Below, in pieces: positions 30,567 through 41,554 of a DNA stretch of 64,000 nt. The translations under genes were made by a program, and so were the position numbers. The notes under the pieces are model-generated. The model worked only from the letters and a program-made list of their open reading frames with translations, did no database searches and was not told where the DNA came from. The stretch comes from Doryteuthis pealeii (lineage: Eukaryota > Mollusca > Cephalopoda > Myopsida > Loliginidae), in the NCBI GenBank assembly GCA_023376005.1, contig CM042157.1, forward strand, positions 86,411,762 to 86,475,761. Reading direction: 5' to 3'. Numbering within the stretch: the stretch's first letter is position 1; the number at the start of each line of letters is the position of its first letter.

Positions 30567-31080
30567 CGTTGTGACATCGTTGTTTGCTTGTTAACTTTAG
30601 AAAGTGTCATGCTAATCAAACAGTATATGAATGCCAATAAACAGCTACAAGAATGGTCTGCTGGAAGTAAAGCGCATGACTGTGTGTCTAGCTTTTTTAG
30701 GTGTTGATACACTACTATTACTACTACTACTGTTGCTCTGCCAAATCCTATTTAAAAGTAGCGGAACTGAAGGCATATGAAAAATATTTTCCGGTAAAAG
30801 TATGTTACATCTCTAAAACGAATATCTATTGCAAATATTCAGTTTTTCTGTTGCGTATAAAAAAAAACCTTTTTACATTACTCTGTAATAATCTTTGAAA
30901 ATATCTCTAGTTCGATATATAGTTCACTCAAATAATACATATCAGAATAGGTCAGGGGAAGTACACTAGATTTTATCTGACAGTGAGGCTCTAGTTCTGG
31001 AACAAGTATCTGGTCGGCATCCTTAGTTCCAGATGTAATAAATAAGTAAGCAAGCCAATAAGAATCCGGTGTTATAGTAT
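30567..31080. other. No gene seen
   Basis: Mixed sequence with a short (TAC)n at 30713-30730. No recognised gene or family. Confidence 0.5.
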
Positions 31081-31200
31081 TCTTTGTAAGTCCGACGTCC
31101 AAGATGATCCAAATAGCAATGAGCCAAGGTTAAGAATCAGACCAGTATGAATACAACAACAGCAGCAGCAGCACTGCTAGTGATTGGACAGTGGGAATCT
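31081..31200 (+). repeat. Repeat block with CAG run
   Basis: 'TCCGACGTCCAAGATGATCC', 'AACAACAGCAGCAGCAGCA' and 'CTAGTGATTGGACA' recur inverted at about 54045-54155. It sits just upstream of the LINE relic and may be part of the same element. Confidence 0.65.
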
Positions 31201-31224
31201 TTCTCAGTTCACGTGTTAGTCAAC

Positions 31225-31735
31225 GAGTCTATATTTAACACTCGAATAGGAAAGGCATGGTTGGCCACCAACAAATTATCAGTCATATGGAAATCCGATC
31301 TCCCCGACAAACTAAAGAGACGATTCTTCCAGGCTGTGGTTGTGTCGGTGCTGCTGTATGGCTGTACCACCTGGACCCTAACAAAACGCCTTGAGAATAA
31401 GCTAGATGGGAGCTGCACCAGAATGCTGCGAGCGGTCCTGAATAAGTCGTGGAAGCAGCACCCCACAAAAAAGCAACTGTATGGCCACCTACCCCCCATC
31501 TCACAAACCATACGAGTAAGACGGGCTAGGCATGCAGGACACGTACTATTGTGGAAGCCAGCACATGGACACGCTAATGTGGGCCGCCCAGTCAGGACCT
31601 ACATTGACCAACTATGTATGGATGCTGGCTGCTGGCTGCTGCGCGGAGGAACTCCCAGAGTCGATGAATGATAGGGAAGGTTGGCGAGAGATTGTCATGG
31701 ATATCCGTGCAAACTGCGCGACATGATGATGATGA
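31225..31735 (+). pseudogene. RTE-like LINE reverse transcriptase C-terminus, second copy
   Basis: Reads 'NTRIGKAWLATNKLSVIWKS', 'FFQAVVVSVLLYGCTTWTLT', 'NKSWKQHPTKKQLYGHLPPI' and 'GRPVRTYIDQLCMDAGC', collinear with 8139-8745. It keeps the 'SCTRMLRAVLNKSW' junction that the first copy lost, but lacks the 'CWRNKDELISD' stretch. A duplicated GCTGGCTGCT run near 31625 shifts the frame before 'EELPESMNDREGW'. It ends at a GATGATGAT tail. The two copies have different lesions, so they decayed independently. Confidence 0.8.
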
Positions 31736-32012
31736 TTTGCCTCATGCCTTATATACAAAAAACTGCAACAATAAAGAGTCCGTAAACAATGTGAATCCTT
31801 TGGTTACTAAAGTCTCCTCAGTTACTGGTAATCGTATAAATCGTTCGTGAGTATTGGTAAAGATCCGGCAATCCTATGTGTGTCCGTCGTCAAAGAGGGC
31901 AGTTTTAATTATGACCAATGTGACGGGGGGGGGTTAAGTATTCTAACAGGCCAGTAGTATTGCCAGTGATTGGTTACAAGAGTCAATCACGTGACCTTGG
32001 CTAGTCTATAAA

Positions 32013-32075
32013 TAGAGGTGGGTATTTCAAGCACATCTTATATCCAAAATAATGTGCTTGAAATACCCACCTCTA
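32013..32075. repeat. Perfect 24-bp-arm hairpin
   Basis: 'TAGAGGTGGGTATTTCAAGC' continuing to ACAT is perfectly inverted at 32052-32075 with a 15-base loop. It ends 10 bp before a SINE1 head. No ribozyme core inside. Confidence 0.9.
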
Positions 32076-32085
32076 GGAAGTGGTA

Positions 32086-32359
32086 GGAAGCGCGTGGTGT
32101 AATGGTTAAAGTCATGGGAAATGGACTCGTCGCCCTGAGTTCAAATCCTGGACGTGGTAATTGCATCTCACTTAGCGCTAATATCGTTGGGTAAGGTATG
32201 AATCCTACTCTCCCTCCAGCTATGGGTAAATAGTAGGGCAGACTCGGCTCTTTAACCTTGGTTACGCAACCGGTCTAGGAGAAGGAAAACTCTGAATCCA
32301 AACGTTGAACTCCGCTTAAGAAATTGACCTTGTGTCACATCCTGCTCGTGCGGAGGGGT

Positions 32360-32362
<3 letters not shown>
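32086..32362 (+). mobile_element. tRNA-derived SINE1, full copy
   Basis: Head through 'CTCGTGCGGAGGGGTTG', followed by TA repeat to 32396. Very similar to 30223-30502. Confidence 0.88.
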
Positions 32363-32398
<36 letters not shown>

Positions 32399-32502
32399 AA
32401 ATAATCTCAACAGGAGCCATGACACATTGATCCACTAGGAATCTGGACTGTTAAGACCTGTTAGGGTCCCATCTAGGGTTTAAATAAATATGTGTGTAAA
32501 TT

Positions 32503-32632
32503 AACGTTAAGCACGGCACTAAGAGGAGTGAGGCGAAGAGGAGAGTAGCCTCGACAGCAAAGAGAGCCAGAAATAGGGAGAGAAGACAGCAGCCCCAGAA
32601 AGCATCACAGTTTTGTCTCTTCAAACACTCAG
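32503..32632 (+). pseudogene. LINE C-terminal basic region fragment
   Basis: 'TTAACGTTAAGCACGGCACT' through 'CCTCGACAGCAAAGAGAGCC' to 'AGAAAGCATCACAGTTT' duplicates 34940-35060. There it encodes the basic stretch before a LINE zinc finger. This copy stops before the finger. Confidence 0.6.
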
Positions 32633-32639
32633 CTAAACC

Positions 32640-33289
32640 TCCCCAACTTTTCACTCTCTTTCACTCTTGTCTCTTCCCGACCGGTCAGAAGCCAACAGGT
32701 CAGCTTTTCACACGTCATCCCAAATTCTACTCAATTTCTTCTATTTTATAACGTAATACTAAAATCTTGAGTTTTCCCACATGTCATTATTTTAAAGTCT
32801 TTTTGTCGCGGGTTTATAAATATCCGATATTATACTTGTCGTGTTTTGATAATGTGAGTTTTCCTTCTCAATAATAATAAATAAAAAATCCCTGAAATTT
32901 GAAAATGTGTACACATATGTTGTAGAGATCAATTGTGCTAGGTGTACATGAAATACTGGATGGAAGGGTAAGAACTTTGATTTTCATTAAGAAGAAGCAG
33001 TTTTTCATTTTCCTTGTGATGGAAGAATCTTATCTTCACGAAACCTTTTCAAAATAATCGACTGAAGAACAAGGCTTTATTTTGTTTTCCCTTGTTTTCA
33101 ATAGAGTTAACATCTGATCATGTCTTCTTTAGAGAAAAATGATGTTACGCTATCTAATCTACTAGAGCCCATTAGTGCTACAATTGAAGAGAATGCTTGG
33201 ATCGTTACAAGCAATATATCAGCTAATAGTTGCAGCTGTCTTTCTGACAAGCGATCTTAATAATAATAAGGAAATATAGGAAAAACATA
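32640..33289. other. No gene seen
   Basis: Unique AT-rich DNA. 'CAGCTGTCTTTCTGACAAGC' with 'GATCTTAATAATAA' near 33235 recurs near 37165, a minor shared repeat. Confidence 0.5.
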
Positions 33290-33683
33290 TCTATTAATAA
33301 TGGAGATTTGCTTCCGGTTTTTGTCTGTAACAAAACTTACGTCACTGCTTACGTCACATTACCCAAAATCGACATAACATAGAATAAATACACTCAAAAT
33401 TTGAACATGCAACATTAGACAGTCCTCGTTGTTTTTTAAAACAAGTTTTAATAAATACATGACTGGTATTATATATCTATATATAGTTTGTTTTATTTTA
33501 ATACATATTTAAAGTTTACATTTCAAATTGTTTTATTTTTTAATCCTTTAATGAATTTGATGATTTTACTTACGTAGGGTACAAACTCGCTTACATTGAA
33601 TGTTTTACTCCCACTCCTCAGGCAATATGTTTCAAAAATCTATCTTACATCGCCCGGAGGGTGTTTTTTTTATTTTTTACTAG
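33290..33683 (+). mobile_element. Non-autonomous Helitron, short subfamily
   Basis: It starts A|TCTATTAATAATGGAG and ends CTAG|T at 33680-33683. 'CGCCCGGAGGGTG' is the terminal hairpin, and a 15-base T-rich spacer precedes CTAG. Both termini and the A/T target are visible, making this the cleanest copy with 394 bp total. The 5' third is shared with 18247; the middle differs from the 640-bp subfamily. No coding capacity. Confidence 0.8.
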
Positions 33684-33834
33684 TATTTATATTTACAAAA
33701 ATATTTGCTGTTCATGTTTTTATCTTATGTGTTTAAAACTTTCAGAAAACAATTAAAAAGATACAAGTGACTGCGAATAAACAAATAGAGTCAAAATATA
33801 TCAGATAAATGTCTATACATTTTTCTTATTTGTT

Positions 33835-33990
33835 GTTTGTTTGTTTATTGATTTTAACGGCATATCAACCCGTCTGGGGTTATATCATGCCTAACGGTTA
33901 GGAAGTTATACATATCGTGTATTTATATTTATACTTTTTAGTAAGTGGTTTTAAAAATGTGTTAGCATTATTGGGGATTATGTTTCTTAT
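33835..33990. repeat. Inverted duplicate A (partner at 38451-38612)
   Basis: A repeat Z tail in minus orientation ('GTTTGTTTATTGATTTTAAC', 'GGCATATCAACCC') plus about 90 bp of unique flank down to 'ATTGGGGATTATGT'. All of it is present reverse-complemented 4.5 kb downstream. The shared non-repeat flank shows a real segmental duplication, not two independent Z insertions. Confidence 0.85.
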
Positions 33991-34004
33991 TTGTCTACAT
34001 TTTT

Positions 34005-34400
34005 AAGATGAAGCTTGATAGTTTGTATTATTTGTATTTTTCGGACTATTGTCCTCATCTTTATTGTTATGTACACAACGTTTTGGCCTATGTGCCCTCC
34101 GGCCTTCTTCAGGTGTTTCGTGTCAAAATCAGGAACCTTCTCGATCTCGAGAACCATCTTGTCAAACACCGGAGCCTTCATGTCGTAATTGGTAGCTTTC
34201 GTGGAACTTCGAACCGAACCCTTTATTCAATCCACCAGGGTAAACTGTTCTCATTCCGTTAACCATGGCCGGGCATAAGTGTAAAGCTGTGTCAAATAGT
34301 ATATGTTATTATCACCCTATGCTCGGATTGAACCTGCAACCTATAGATGATTGTCACTTAGAAATGTATTAACTAAACTCTAATAACCGTTGCGACATGT
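34005..34400 (-). mobile_element. HHR-SINE, full copy
   Basis: Minus sense head near 34395 ('ACACATGTCGCAACGG'), body 'CCATGGTTAACGGAATGAG', and ribozyme-like core CTGAAGA with helix II GGCC/GGCC. The GAAA position reads AAAA (plus 'CGTTTTGGCC'). Helix I ACAC/GTGT is preserved. The mutated G12 implies loss of activity. Confidence 0.7.
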
Positions 34401-34409
34401 GTCCAACTG

Positions 34410-34565
34410 ATTTCGAAGAGAAGGTTACCTGGTTCGAGAAATGTCCCGAGTTTGACAATAGACACCTGAAGAAGTTCGGGAGTTACGTCGATCGAAACAT
34501 TGTATATATAACAATAAAGATGAGGATAATATTCTGAAAAATTCAAATAATACGCATTTTTTTAA
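34410..34565 (+). mobile_element. HHR-SINE 3' domain, plus copy
   Basis: 'GTCCCGAGTTTGACAATAGA', 'CACCTGAAGAAGTTCGGGAG', 'CGATCGAAACATTGTATATA' and the 'AATTCAAATAATACGC' tail. It forms an inverted pair with 34005-34400. Confidence 0.7.
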
Positions 34566-34845
34566 ATAATGAATTAATACTGTGTATATTATTGCATTCA
34601 GTGTCCGCACAGAACTGATGAATGTAAGATTTGCTTGTAGGCTCACTTTGGTGTAAAATATGTAGGTAGTCACTGGAGAACGTCACTTATGAGTTCGTCC
34701 TTGTTTTCCCAGCAGTATCCATCATGTCTCTTTTGTCTTACTCAAATGGCTGTTACGATATCCAATGTACTATACACAACTCTTATTCCATAGGTTTTCT
34801 ACTTTTTGTTTTGTCGTTCTGTTTATTAAGCTTTTTATTAATTTC

Positions 34846-35125
34846 CAAACCACGTCTACGATTTAAAGATGTCTGCAGGAGAGTGATGAGGATATCCCAT
34901 ATTGACACAAACACGTGAGAGGAGAATAGAACGGCCTGGCGCCTTAACGTTAAGCAAGGCACGAAAAGGAGTAAGGCGAAAGGGAGAGTAGCCTCGACAG
35001 CAAAGAAAGCCAGAAAGAGGGAGAGAAGACAACAGCTCCAGAAAGCATCACAGTTTGTGTGCATTCAGTGCACCAAAGAATGTCACTCAAGAATTGCCCT
35101 CAGAGTCACTTGCGCAGATGCAGAT
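34846..35125 (+). pseudogene. LINE ORF2 C-terminus with zinc finger, degenerate
   Basis: Reading pieces give 'PRLRFKDVCRRVMR' and 'IDTNT', matching the RLRFKDVCKRD..A..I...WE region near the end of many invertebrate LINE polymerases. A basic stretch 'AKKARKREKRQQLQKASQ' follows, then 'FVCIQCTKECHSRIALRVTC', a C-x2-C...SRIGL...H type terminal finger with its second half damaged. A stop interrupts between the first two parts. The polymerase itself is absent. Confidence 0.65.
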
Positions 35126-35236
35126 AATTTTTTTTTACTCTACGTCATTTTTTTTTACACTACGCCATCGTCCTTAGGGCACGGAAGAGTGCCAAGATGA
35201 ATTTTAAAACGCCTTTTTTCTATATTCTCTATATTG

Positions 35237-35427
35237 GGACCATATGACCTTAAGGCACCTCTTCCGCGATCTCGACTCGTGGGGACACTTTTCTCATTTA
35301 CACCGTAAAAATCCGGTTGTTTGTTAGGGTGTAGGGTTAGGGTTAGGGGTTAGGGTTAGTTTACATTAAAAAAAAACGTCCCCACGAATCGAAATCGCAA
35401 AAGGGGTGCCTTAAAGTCATATGGTCC
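35237..35427. mobile_element. MITE with 50-bp TIRs and internal telomere-like repeats
   Basis: Left TIR 'GGACCATATGACCTTAAGGC' continues through a 'TCTCGACTCGTGGGGAC' segment and is inverted at 35379-35427. Inside, 35326-35358 reads TAGGGTTAGGGTTAGGGG-type repeats. TATATT flanks both sides, a possible target duplication. The same arrangement occurs at 48863-49118, so the telomere-like tract belongs to the element. No transposase. Confidence 0.8.
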
Positions 35428-35524
35428 GTATATTGTTCTGTTTGGAGATAAATATTTTCTTTGTCTTCTTACCATAACTTTGCCATGTAATTCTATGTTT
35501 AGAATATTTTACATTTTATTACAC

Positions 35525-35772
35525 CCAGATTGGCTGTGGAAACGGTAGAGAGTCCGCCTGGGAACCACAAGTTTCCTGGTTCGATATCCGTCCTCATCAA
35601 CTCAGTGTATGCCACCCATACACTGAGTAGATATATAGGGATATGTGCGGTAAAGTGAGCAGCTGATGGTAGGCGTGGCACTTTACTTTAAATGCTAAAA
35701 ACAATCTCCTTGGTCTAGCGCTATTGAAGAGGAGATAGGCTCCCTCGTCGTTTGGCTGATACCGACTTTAGG
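35525..35772 (+). mobile_element. SINE2, diverged
   Basis: The head is eroded, but 'GAACCACAAGTTTCCTGGTT', 'GCGGTAAAGTGAGCAGCTGA' and 'GATAGGCTCCCTCGTCGTTT' follow SINE2 order. The 5-base CACTGAGT region is duplicated near 35610-35630. Confidence 0.75.
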
Positions 35773-36290
35773 GTACCATCAATAATTCAAATAGATTTGT
35801 TTAAAAATTATTCTTATTCGATTGGATCTTGTGCAAAAAAATGAATAAATATATGATTTCAATGAATATGTAAATACCTTGGTACCCCCTCACTATAATC
35901 TGATTGGACAGTGTCATGTATAAATAGTCGACACTGTGTTGGTACAGGCACCTACACCTACACCTACAACCTAATCTTACTCGCTAGGCTACACCACGCC
36001 TGCTCGGAAGACGTATTGCTATTCGACGCACCAACTATTACTGCGATAATATACCAAGAATATATCCCTTAACCCGGATATATCAATATATAAAAAAAGA
36101 GAAATAATTAAAACAAAGAGAAATAACTACGGTAACTTCTCGAGTATAATCCACACTATTTTCCTAAAAATTTAAAGGTCAAAATCCCTAGTGCGTACTA
36201 TATACGAGGTTAAAAATGAAAAATATTTTCTAAGCAATGTCCGAGTTTCTATTTGCTGTCTTATTCAGACAAATTTTTTTTTTAGATGTA

Positions 36291-36540
36291 AGTAAAGTCG
36301 TCGGGGCGGCCTGAAGTCGGTATCAGCCAATCAGCGAGGGAGTCTATCCCCTTTTCACTAGCGCTAGACCAAGGAGATTATTTGAGTATGTGAGGTGGGG
36401 CGCCACACCTACCATCAACTCCTTATTTTACCGCACAGATCCCTGTGCTACTCATACGCTGAGTTGGCGAGGACCGGTATCGAACTAGGAACCTTGTGGT
36501 TTCTAGCCGAAAGTTCTACCGACTGTGCTAACCCGGCCCC
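36291..36540 (-). mobile_element. tRNA-derived SINE2, full copy
   Basis: From 'AGTAAAGTCGTCGGGGCGGC' to 'GCTAACCCGGCCCC'. The minus-sense 5' end GGGGCCGGGTTAGC has both acceptor-stem remnant and A-box. Confidence 0.88.
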
Positions 36541-36566
36541 AGTAGTAACTGGTAATTCTCTCTAGA

Positions 36567-36571
<5 letters not shown>

Positions 36572-36632
<61 letters not shown>
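36572..36632. repeat. (CA)n(TA)n microsatellite
   Basis: About 40 bases of CA then TA. Confidence 0.95.
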
Positions 36633-37439
36633 GTACATGGAATAAAAGAATGGTGTCCAGGGGTGCTGGTTTCATTTGGTAAGATCCTTCTCAAAATTAA
36701 TCATAGCCTAGATTTAAACATAAAACCTGATGTGAAGCTAACTCACTACTTCTTGTAACTTTAGCTTCTGATTGTCAGAATTGATACGTCCTATGTAAGT
36801 ATGGCATCTTCTAGTGGCTACGTCGGTAAAAATGAATAAAGAAAAAAAAGGAACAAGTAAAAAGAAAAAGAAAAGATAAAAAAGGAAATCCTTAAGCACC
36901 GTTACCGTCATTGAAAGCAGAACTTTTTGTACAACTTTTAATGCTCTATATTTTACTAAATACATTGAGCACTCTTTGGACTAACTACCACCCTCCTAAA
37001 AATCCCCTGCGTATTATACTCAAGGGCGTACTATACTTTAGGCCACCCAACGACTTTACTAAGCTACTATAACAACCACCCCAGTAGGTCGAGCGTAGAA
37101 ATATGTGGAATAATATTGAAGAGAATTCTGCGATAGTTAAGAGCAATAATAGATTAGAAGATATTTGCAGCTGCTTTTTATTTTGACAGGCGATCTTAAT
37201 AATAAAAGGAAATATATGAGAAAAGAAAGGAAAAAATTGGCTGTTAATGGTTTTGTTTTAGGAGTTTAAAACTTTGAAAAAAACCCAAAAAACAATCATA
37301 ATAATCATTTTGCGTAACAAAGAATCGACACACGGAAAGAAAGAAAATATATCAAATGTCAACACTATTGAATAACGAATTCATGTTATTAATAATATTG
37401 TTAATTACGTCTAAATGTTATGTACGTTAATAATAATAA
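36633..37439. other. No gene seen
   Basis: AT-rich unique DNA; nothing recognised apart from the minor repeat near 37165 noted at 32640. Confidence 0.5.
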
Positions 37440-37915
37440 CTAGCACCGCCCTATCGGTGGGGCGTTAGAATGCACCGACTGCACCTCTGCAGAGGTGTAA
37501 GACTCCCCCAATGGGGCCACCTGGCTGGCGGCCCGTGATGCTTAAAGATAGAACCCTGAGCAGTCCATGATTGCAATATTCCACTTTAGGCTTTTCTTGG
37601 GCAAGACGAGCGGTCGGAGAGGCCCCCACCGATCAATCGATCTGACCACGTCAAGCCCTTGCACCTATATGATTGCGCCAACCCTATTGACTTTATGGCA
37701 ACCCCCAATACTTCTTATAATATGGGTGCTAGAAGGCGGTGGCTGAGGGTCTACATGTCCTGGGAATGACGTTAAACTCTATCTGATGGTGAGATTCCAG
37801 TTCTGAAGGTTTGGGGAATGTGGAGCACCCCTTCATCACCATTGCTCGCTGGTCCACTCTGACCCGGAGTGGTAGTACCTGTTAGGGTCCCATCTATGGG
37901 TTGAATAGAATATTT
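37440..37915 (+). mobile_element. Repeat Z, 5' two thirds
   Basis: The most complete 5' part: 'GGTGGGGCGTTAGAATGCAC', 'GACGAGCGGTCGGAGAGGCC', 'GGTGCTAGAAGGCGGTGGCT' and 'GTCCCATCTATGGGTTGAAT'. The AAACC tail is missing; TCTAC/ATTACAAGGA repeats follow. Confidence 0.75.
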
Positions 37916-38450
37916 TCTATATAAGATTACAAGGAACACTACAGACTAGGATTACAAGGAGATCTACTGATACTACACTCTTTTCTACCTAAGATTACAA
38001 GGAACACTATAGACTAAGTTTACAATGATTAACAATCAAATTCAATACCGACATGGAAAAACCAATAGAAGATCTAAACGTCTAAAATAGCGAATATAAT
38101 TTTAAAACTATATATGTTAATCTCTTACCATCAATCTATCTATACATCAATCTATCTTTTTATCTAGATGGATGTATATATGCATACATGTATATATATT
38201 ATCTCGAGATTAATTGTTATGCTTTGTTTAGATGAATAATCTAAATAAATCCAACTTTTTCGTCCAGAGAATCAGCATTAAAAATATTAGATTTTATTCT
38301 GAATGCAGGTTTCTTGCTCAGATCAGAAACCGTTATTTTAAAGCAAACAATATGAAAGATCTGTTTGAAAATGTCAACATGGAGGATATTTTCTCTTTTT
38401 TTTTAGGGAAATAAAATTATACCATAGAATATAGACATGAAAAAATCAAT
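37916..38450. other. No gene seen
   Basis: Contains three 'AGATTACAAGGA(ACAC)' near-repeats (37924-38010). Otherwise unrecognised AT-rich DNA. Confidence 0.5.
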
Positions 38451-38612
38451 ACCATACAACATAATCCCCAATAATGTTAACACATTGTTAAAACCAATTA
38501 CTAAAAAGTATAAATATAAATACACGATATGTATAACTTCCTAACCGTTAGGCATGACATAACCCTAGACGGGTTGATATGCCGTTAAAATCAATAAACA
38601 AACAAACAAAAC
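38451..38612. repeat. Inverted duplicate B (partner at 33835-33990)
   Basis: Reverse complement of 33835-33990, including 'TATAACTTCCTAACCGTTAG' and the Z tail 'GCCGTTAAAATCAATAAAC'. Confidence 0.85.
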
Positions 38613-38664
38613 TAACTTGAACCTCATTGTAAAATTTTTGTTCTTTGATTCCCTATTTTTCAGC

Positions 38665-38699
<35 letters not shown>

Positions 38700-39240
38700 G
38701 AAGGTGATCCACTGGGAATTATGCAAAAAATTAAATTTTGACCATACAACAAAATGGTATATGCATAAACCAGAATCTGTTCTTGAGAACGAAACGCATA
38801 AAATTCTATGGGACTTTGAAATAAAAACGGATCACTTTATCCCAGCAAGAAGACCGGACCAAGGGTTGATAAACAAAAAAGAAAGAACTTGTTAACTGGT
38901 GGATTTTGCAGTGCCAGCAGATCACAGGGTGAAGCTAAAGGAAAATGAAAAAATGGACAAATATCTGGACCTTGCCAGAGAACTGAAAAAGTTATGGAAT
39001 ATGAAAGTGAAAGTGATGCCAATTGTAGTTGGTGCACTTGGAACGGTCCCAAAAGGATTGGAAAAGGGTCTAGAAAGTTTGGAAATCAGAGGAAGAATTG
39101 AAACCATTCAGAACACTGCACTGCTGCAATCTGCCAGAATACCCAGAAGAGTCCTGGAGACCTGAGGAGACTTGCTGTCACTCAGACTCCAGTGAAAGAC
39201 CATCAGCTAACACTGATGTGAAAACTCAAAAGGAGAAAAC

Positions 39241-39300
<60 letters not shown>

Positions 39301-39304
39301 TTAG
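38665..39304 (+). pseudogene. R4/Dong-like LINE 3' end between AAT repeats
   Basis: A single frame (38704-39165) runs 'KILWDFEIKTDHFIPARRPD', 'GLINKKERTC', one stop (38893-38895), then 'LVDFAVPADHRVKLKENEK' and 'IPVVVGAL'-like 'MPIVVGALGTVPKGLEKGLE', ending 'LLQSARIPRRVLET'. The RPD plus downstream LVD and K resemble the restriction-like endonuclease core (PD...D...K) of R2/R4-class LINEs. The polymerase is lost. Copy 46558-47012 has CAA where this has the TAA stop. AAT repeats lie on both sides. The Bombyx element Dong of this clade is known to sit in TAA repeats. Confidence 0.7.
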
Positions 39305-39412
39305 ATTTTATTAATAAATCCATATTTTAAAGCCCCCAATGCACTTAAGATTTCCTTCATTGCTTGTATCTCTGCAGATTTTATTGGCATAAAGAGTTCA
39401 CTTCATCGATGC

Positions 39413-39446
<34 letters not shown>

Positions 39447-39903
39447 TAAAATTATGCGAAAACAAATACCCGAACAATTCAAAGACCTCCAATAAAATTC
39501 TTCTTGGTTCATTTGGAATCAACCAATATTTTCTCAGTCTTGATTCATTTCCAACTATTTTATCAGTGAACCAGCAGCGTAGGATTTTATTTTTACAATT
39601 TTACGTTTATTTTCACAATTTTATTTCGTGTGTCATGTGACGTGTGTAATAATCATTTTGATGGTTATTTTATTGTCCTTATGATGTTCGGCCAATTCGA
39701 AAAGATTTTTTATTAATTTCTTTAACGATTTTTATCCAGTACAGCAAATGGGAACATATTTGAGGCAGGTGAGGTAGTTGCACTAAGAGAACTTGAAACC
39801 AAAGTGGTCAATTTTTTATTATTTATTATGAGCTTGTCAAATAATGAAATAATGGGAAGGTGAGTGAAAGGTTTTGGTAACATGAGTCACAATTTAGATG
39901 TTC
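39305..39903. other. No gene seen
   Basis: (AAATA)n at 39415-39450; remainder AT-rich without recognised content. Confidence 0.5.
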
Positions 39904-39996
39904 CGGTTGTTTGTTTTGTTTTACGGCATATCAATCCTTTGCGGGTCATTTAACGTCAAATCACGTAATTTTGATAAACAAAGGACTCAGGTTATA
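39904..39996 (-). mobile_element. Repeat Z, 3' end fragment
   Basis: 'GTTTTGTTTTACGGCATATC' and 'GCGGGTCATTTAACG' match the Z tail. Confidence 0.65.
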
Positions 39997-40182
39997 TATA
40001 TATATATGAGAAGTAAATACACAAGCGATGTGTTTATGATATGGCTTTTTTTAGCCGACAATTTTTGGGAGAATATTTAATTGAAGTAGTACCTAATTTT
40101 GAAAGCTAATAAATTAATAATTAATTAATTAGGCGCACATAACTATTTAAATGTTAGGCTAAGCAAATCGAGAAAAACCAAT

Positions 40183-40224
40183 CTCTGTATGTACATTTCG
40201 GCCTATTAGACCTCATCAGCAGAG
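40183..40224 (-). ncRNA. Hammerhead ribozyme (family 1, minus copy)
   Basis: Minus sense: helix I CTCTG/CAGAG, core CTGATGA, helix II GGTCT/AGGCC (one mismatch-type T-G), GAAA, mini helix III ATG-TA-CAT, U and A17. Confidence 0.75.
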
Positions 40225-40278
40225 CTATAGATAGGAAGACCGCACGAATCACGCACAGGGCGGTCTTCCTATCTATAG

Positions 40279-40320
40279 CTCTGCTGATGAGGCCTAATAG
40301 GCCGAAATGTACATACAGAG
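40279..40320 (+). ncRNA. Hammerhead ribozyme (family 1, plus copy, consensus)
   Basis: Helix I CTCTG (40279-40283)/CAGAG (40316-40320), core CTGATGA (40284-40290), perfect helix II GGCCT-AAT-AGGCC (40291-40303), GAAA (40304-40307), helix III ATG-TA-CAT, predicted cleavage after A at 40315. No extra base between A9 and helix II. This is the closest to the textbook hammerhead in the window. Confidence 0.82.
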
Positions 40321-40440
40321 ACTGATTTTTTCTCGATTTGTTTAGCCTTACATTTAAATAGGCATTCCCGACTAATTACTTAATTATTAATCAATTAATT
40401 TTCAAAATTAGGTACGACTTCAATTAAGTACATATTCTCC

Positions 40441-40447
<7 letters not shown>

Positions 40448-40494
<47 letters not shown>

Positions 40495-40551
40495 GAAATT
40501 GGAAAAAAACAAGTGTTCCAAAAATGAGGTGAATTCATTTATCGACGCTTA

Positions 40552-40627
<76 letters not shown>
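40448..40627. repeat. (TA)n and (TA)n(GA)n microsatellites
   Basis: TA at 40443-40490; TA then GA at 40552-40627. Confidence 0.95.
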
Positions 40628-40632
<5 letters not shown>

Positions 40633-40774
40633 ATATTAAAAATAAAGAATATAAGTTTTTGAAGTGTAGTATACAGAAAAAGACAAAGAAGATACATTCA
40701 TAATAGAGAAAGTCATGGGAAATATCAAGACAGAAAAAAAGTGTTTAATACACATAGAAGGGGTAGAAAAAGAA

Positions 40775-40800
40775 GGGAGTCGTTTGTGAGAGAGAGAGGG

Positions 40801-40834
<34 letters not shown>

Positions 40835-40891
40835 TAGAGAGAGAGAGGAGGGAATACAGAGAATATAAGAGGATACGACGTTTCGGAAGGG

Positions 40892-40926
<35 letters not shown>

Positions 40927-40987
40927 GAGGGGGGAGAAAGAGGGGGGAATACAGATAATATTAGACGATACGACGATTCGGAAGGGT

Positions 40988-41053
<66 letters not shown>

Positions 41054-41139
41054 GTAATAAATTCTCAATAAGGAGAAACGACGATTCTGAAAATGGAGAG
41101 ATAGTGACAGGGACAGAAGATAGATAGATATATAGATAG

Positions 41140-41203
<64 letters not shown>

Positions 41204-41326
41204 GGGAATACAGAGAATATAAGAAGATACGACGTTCGGAAGGGAACAGAGACAGAGACAGAGAGAGAGAGAGGGGAGAAAGAGGGGGGTACAGATAATA
41301 TTAGACGATACGACGATTCGGAAGGG

Positions 41327-41399
<73 letters not shown>

Positions 41400-41479
41400 G
41401 TAATAAATTCTCAATAAGGAGAAACGACGATTCTGAAAAATGGAGAGATAGTGACAGGGACAGAAGATAGAGAGAGAGG

Positions 41480-41554
<75 letters not shown>

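Larger units (their letters stand above)
40010..40445. mobile_element. Twin-ribozyme inverted repeat, family 1, complete
   Basis: Arms of about 200 bp (40060-40238 and 40262-40440) read 'GGGAGAATATTTAATTGAAG' on the left and 'CTTCAATTAAGTACATATTC' on the right, with 'GGTCTTCCTATCTATAGCTC' in inverted copies at the centre. Each arm carries one hammerhead, and the 'GCACGAATCACGC' centre is the only unpaired part. 2610, 16060 and 16640 are partial copies. No coding sequence. An RNA-based mode of copying is plausible but not shown. Confidence 0.85.

Noticed and set aside
35326..35358. True telomere or chromosome end
   Set aside because: Only about 30 bp of TTAGGG-type repeat, internal to a TIR element present twice in different orientations.
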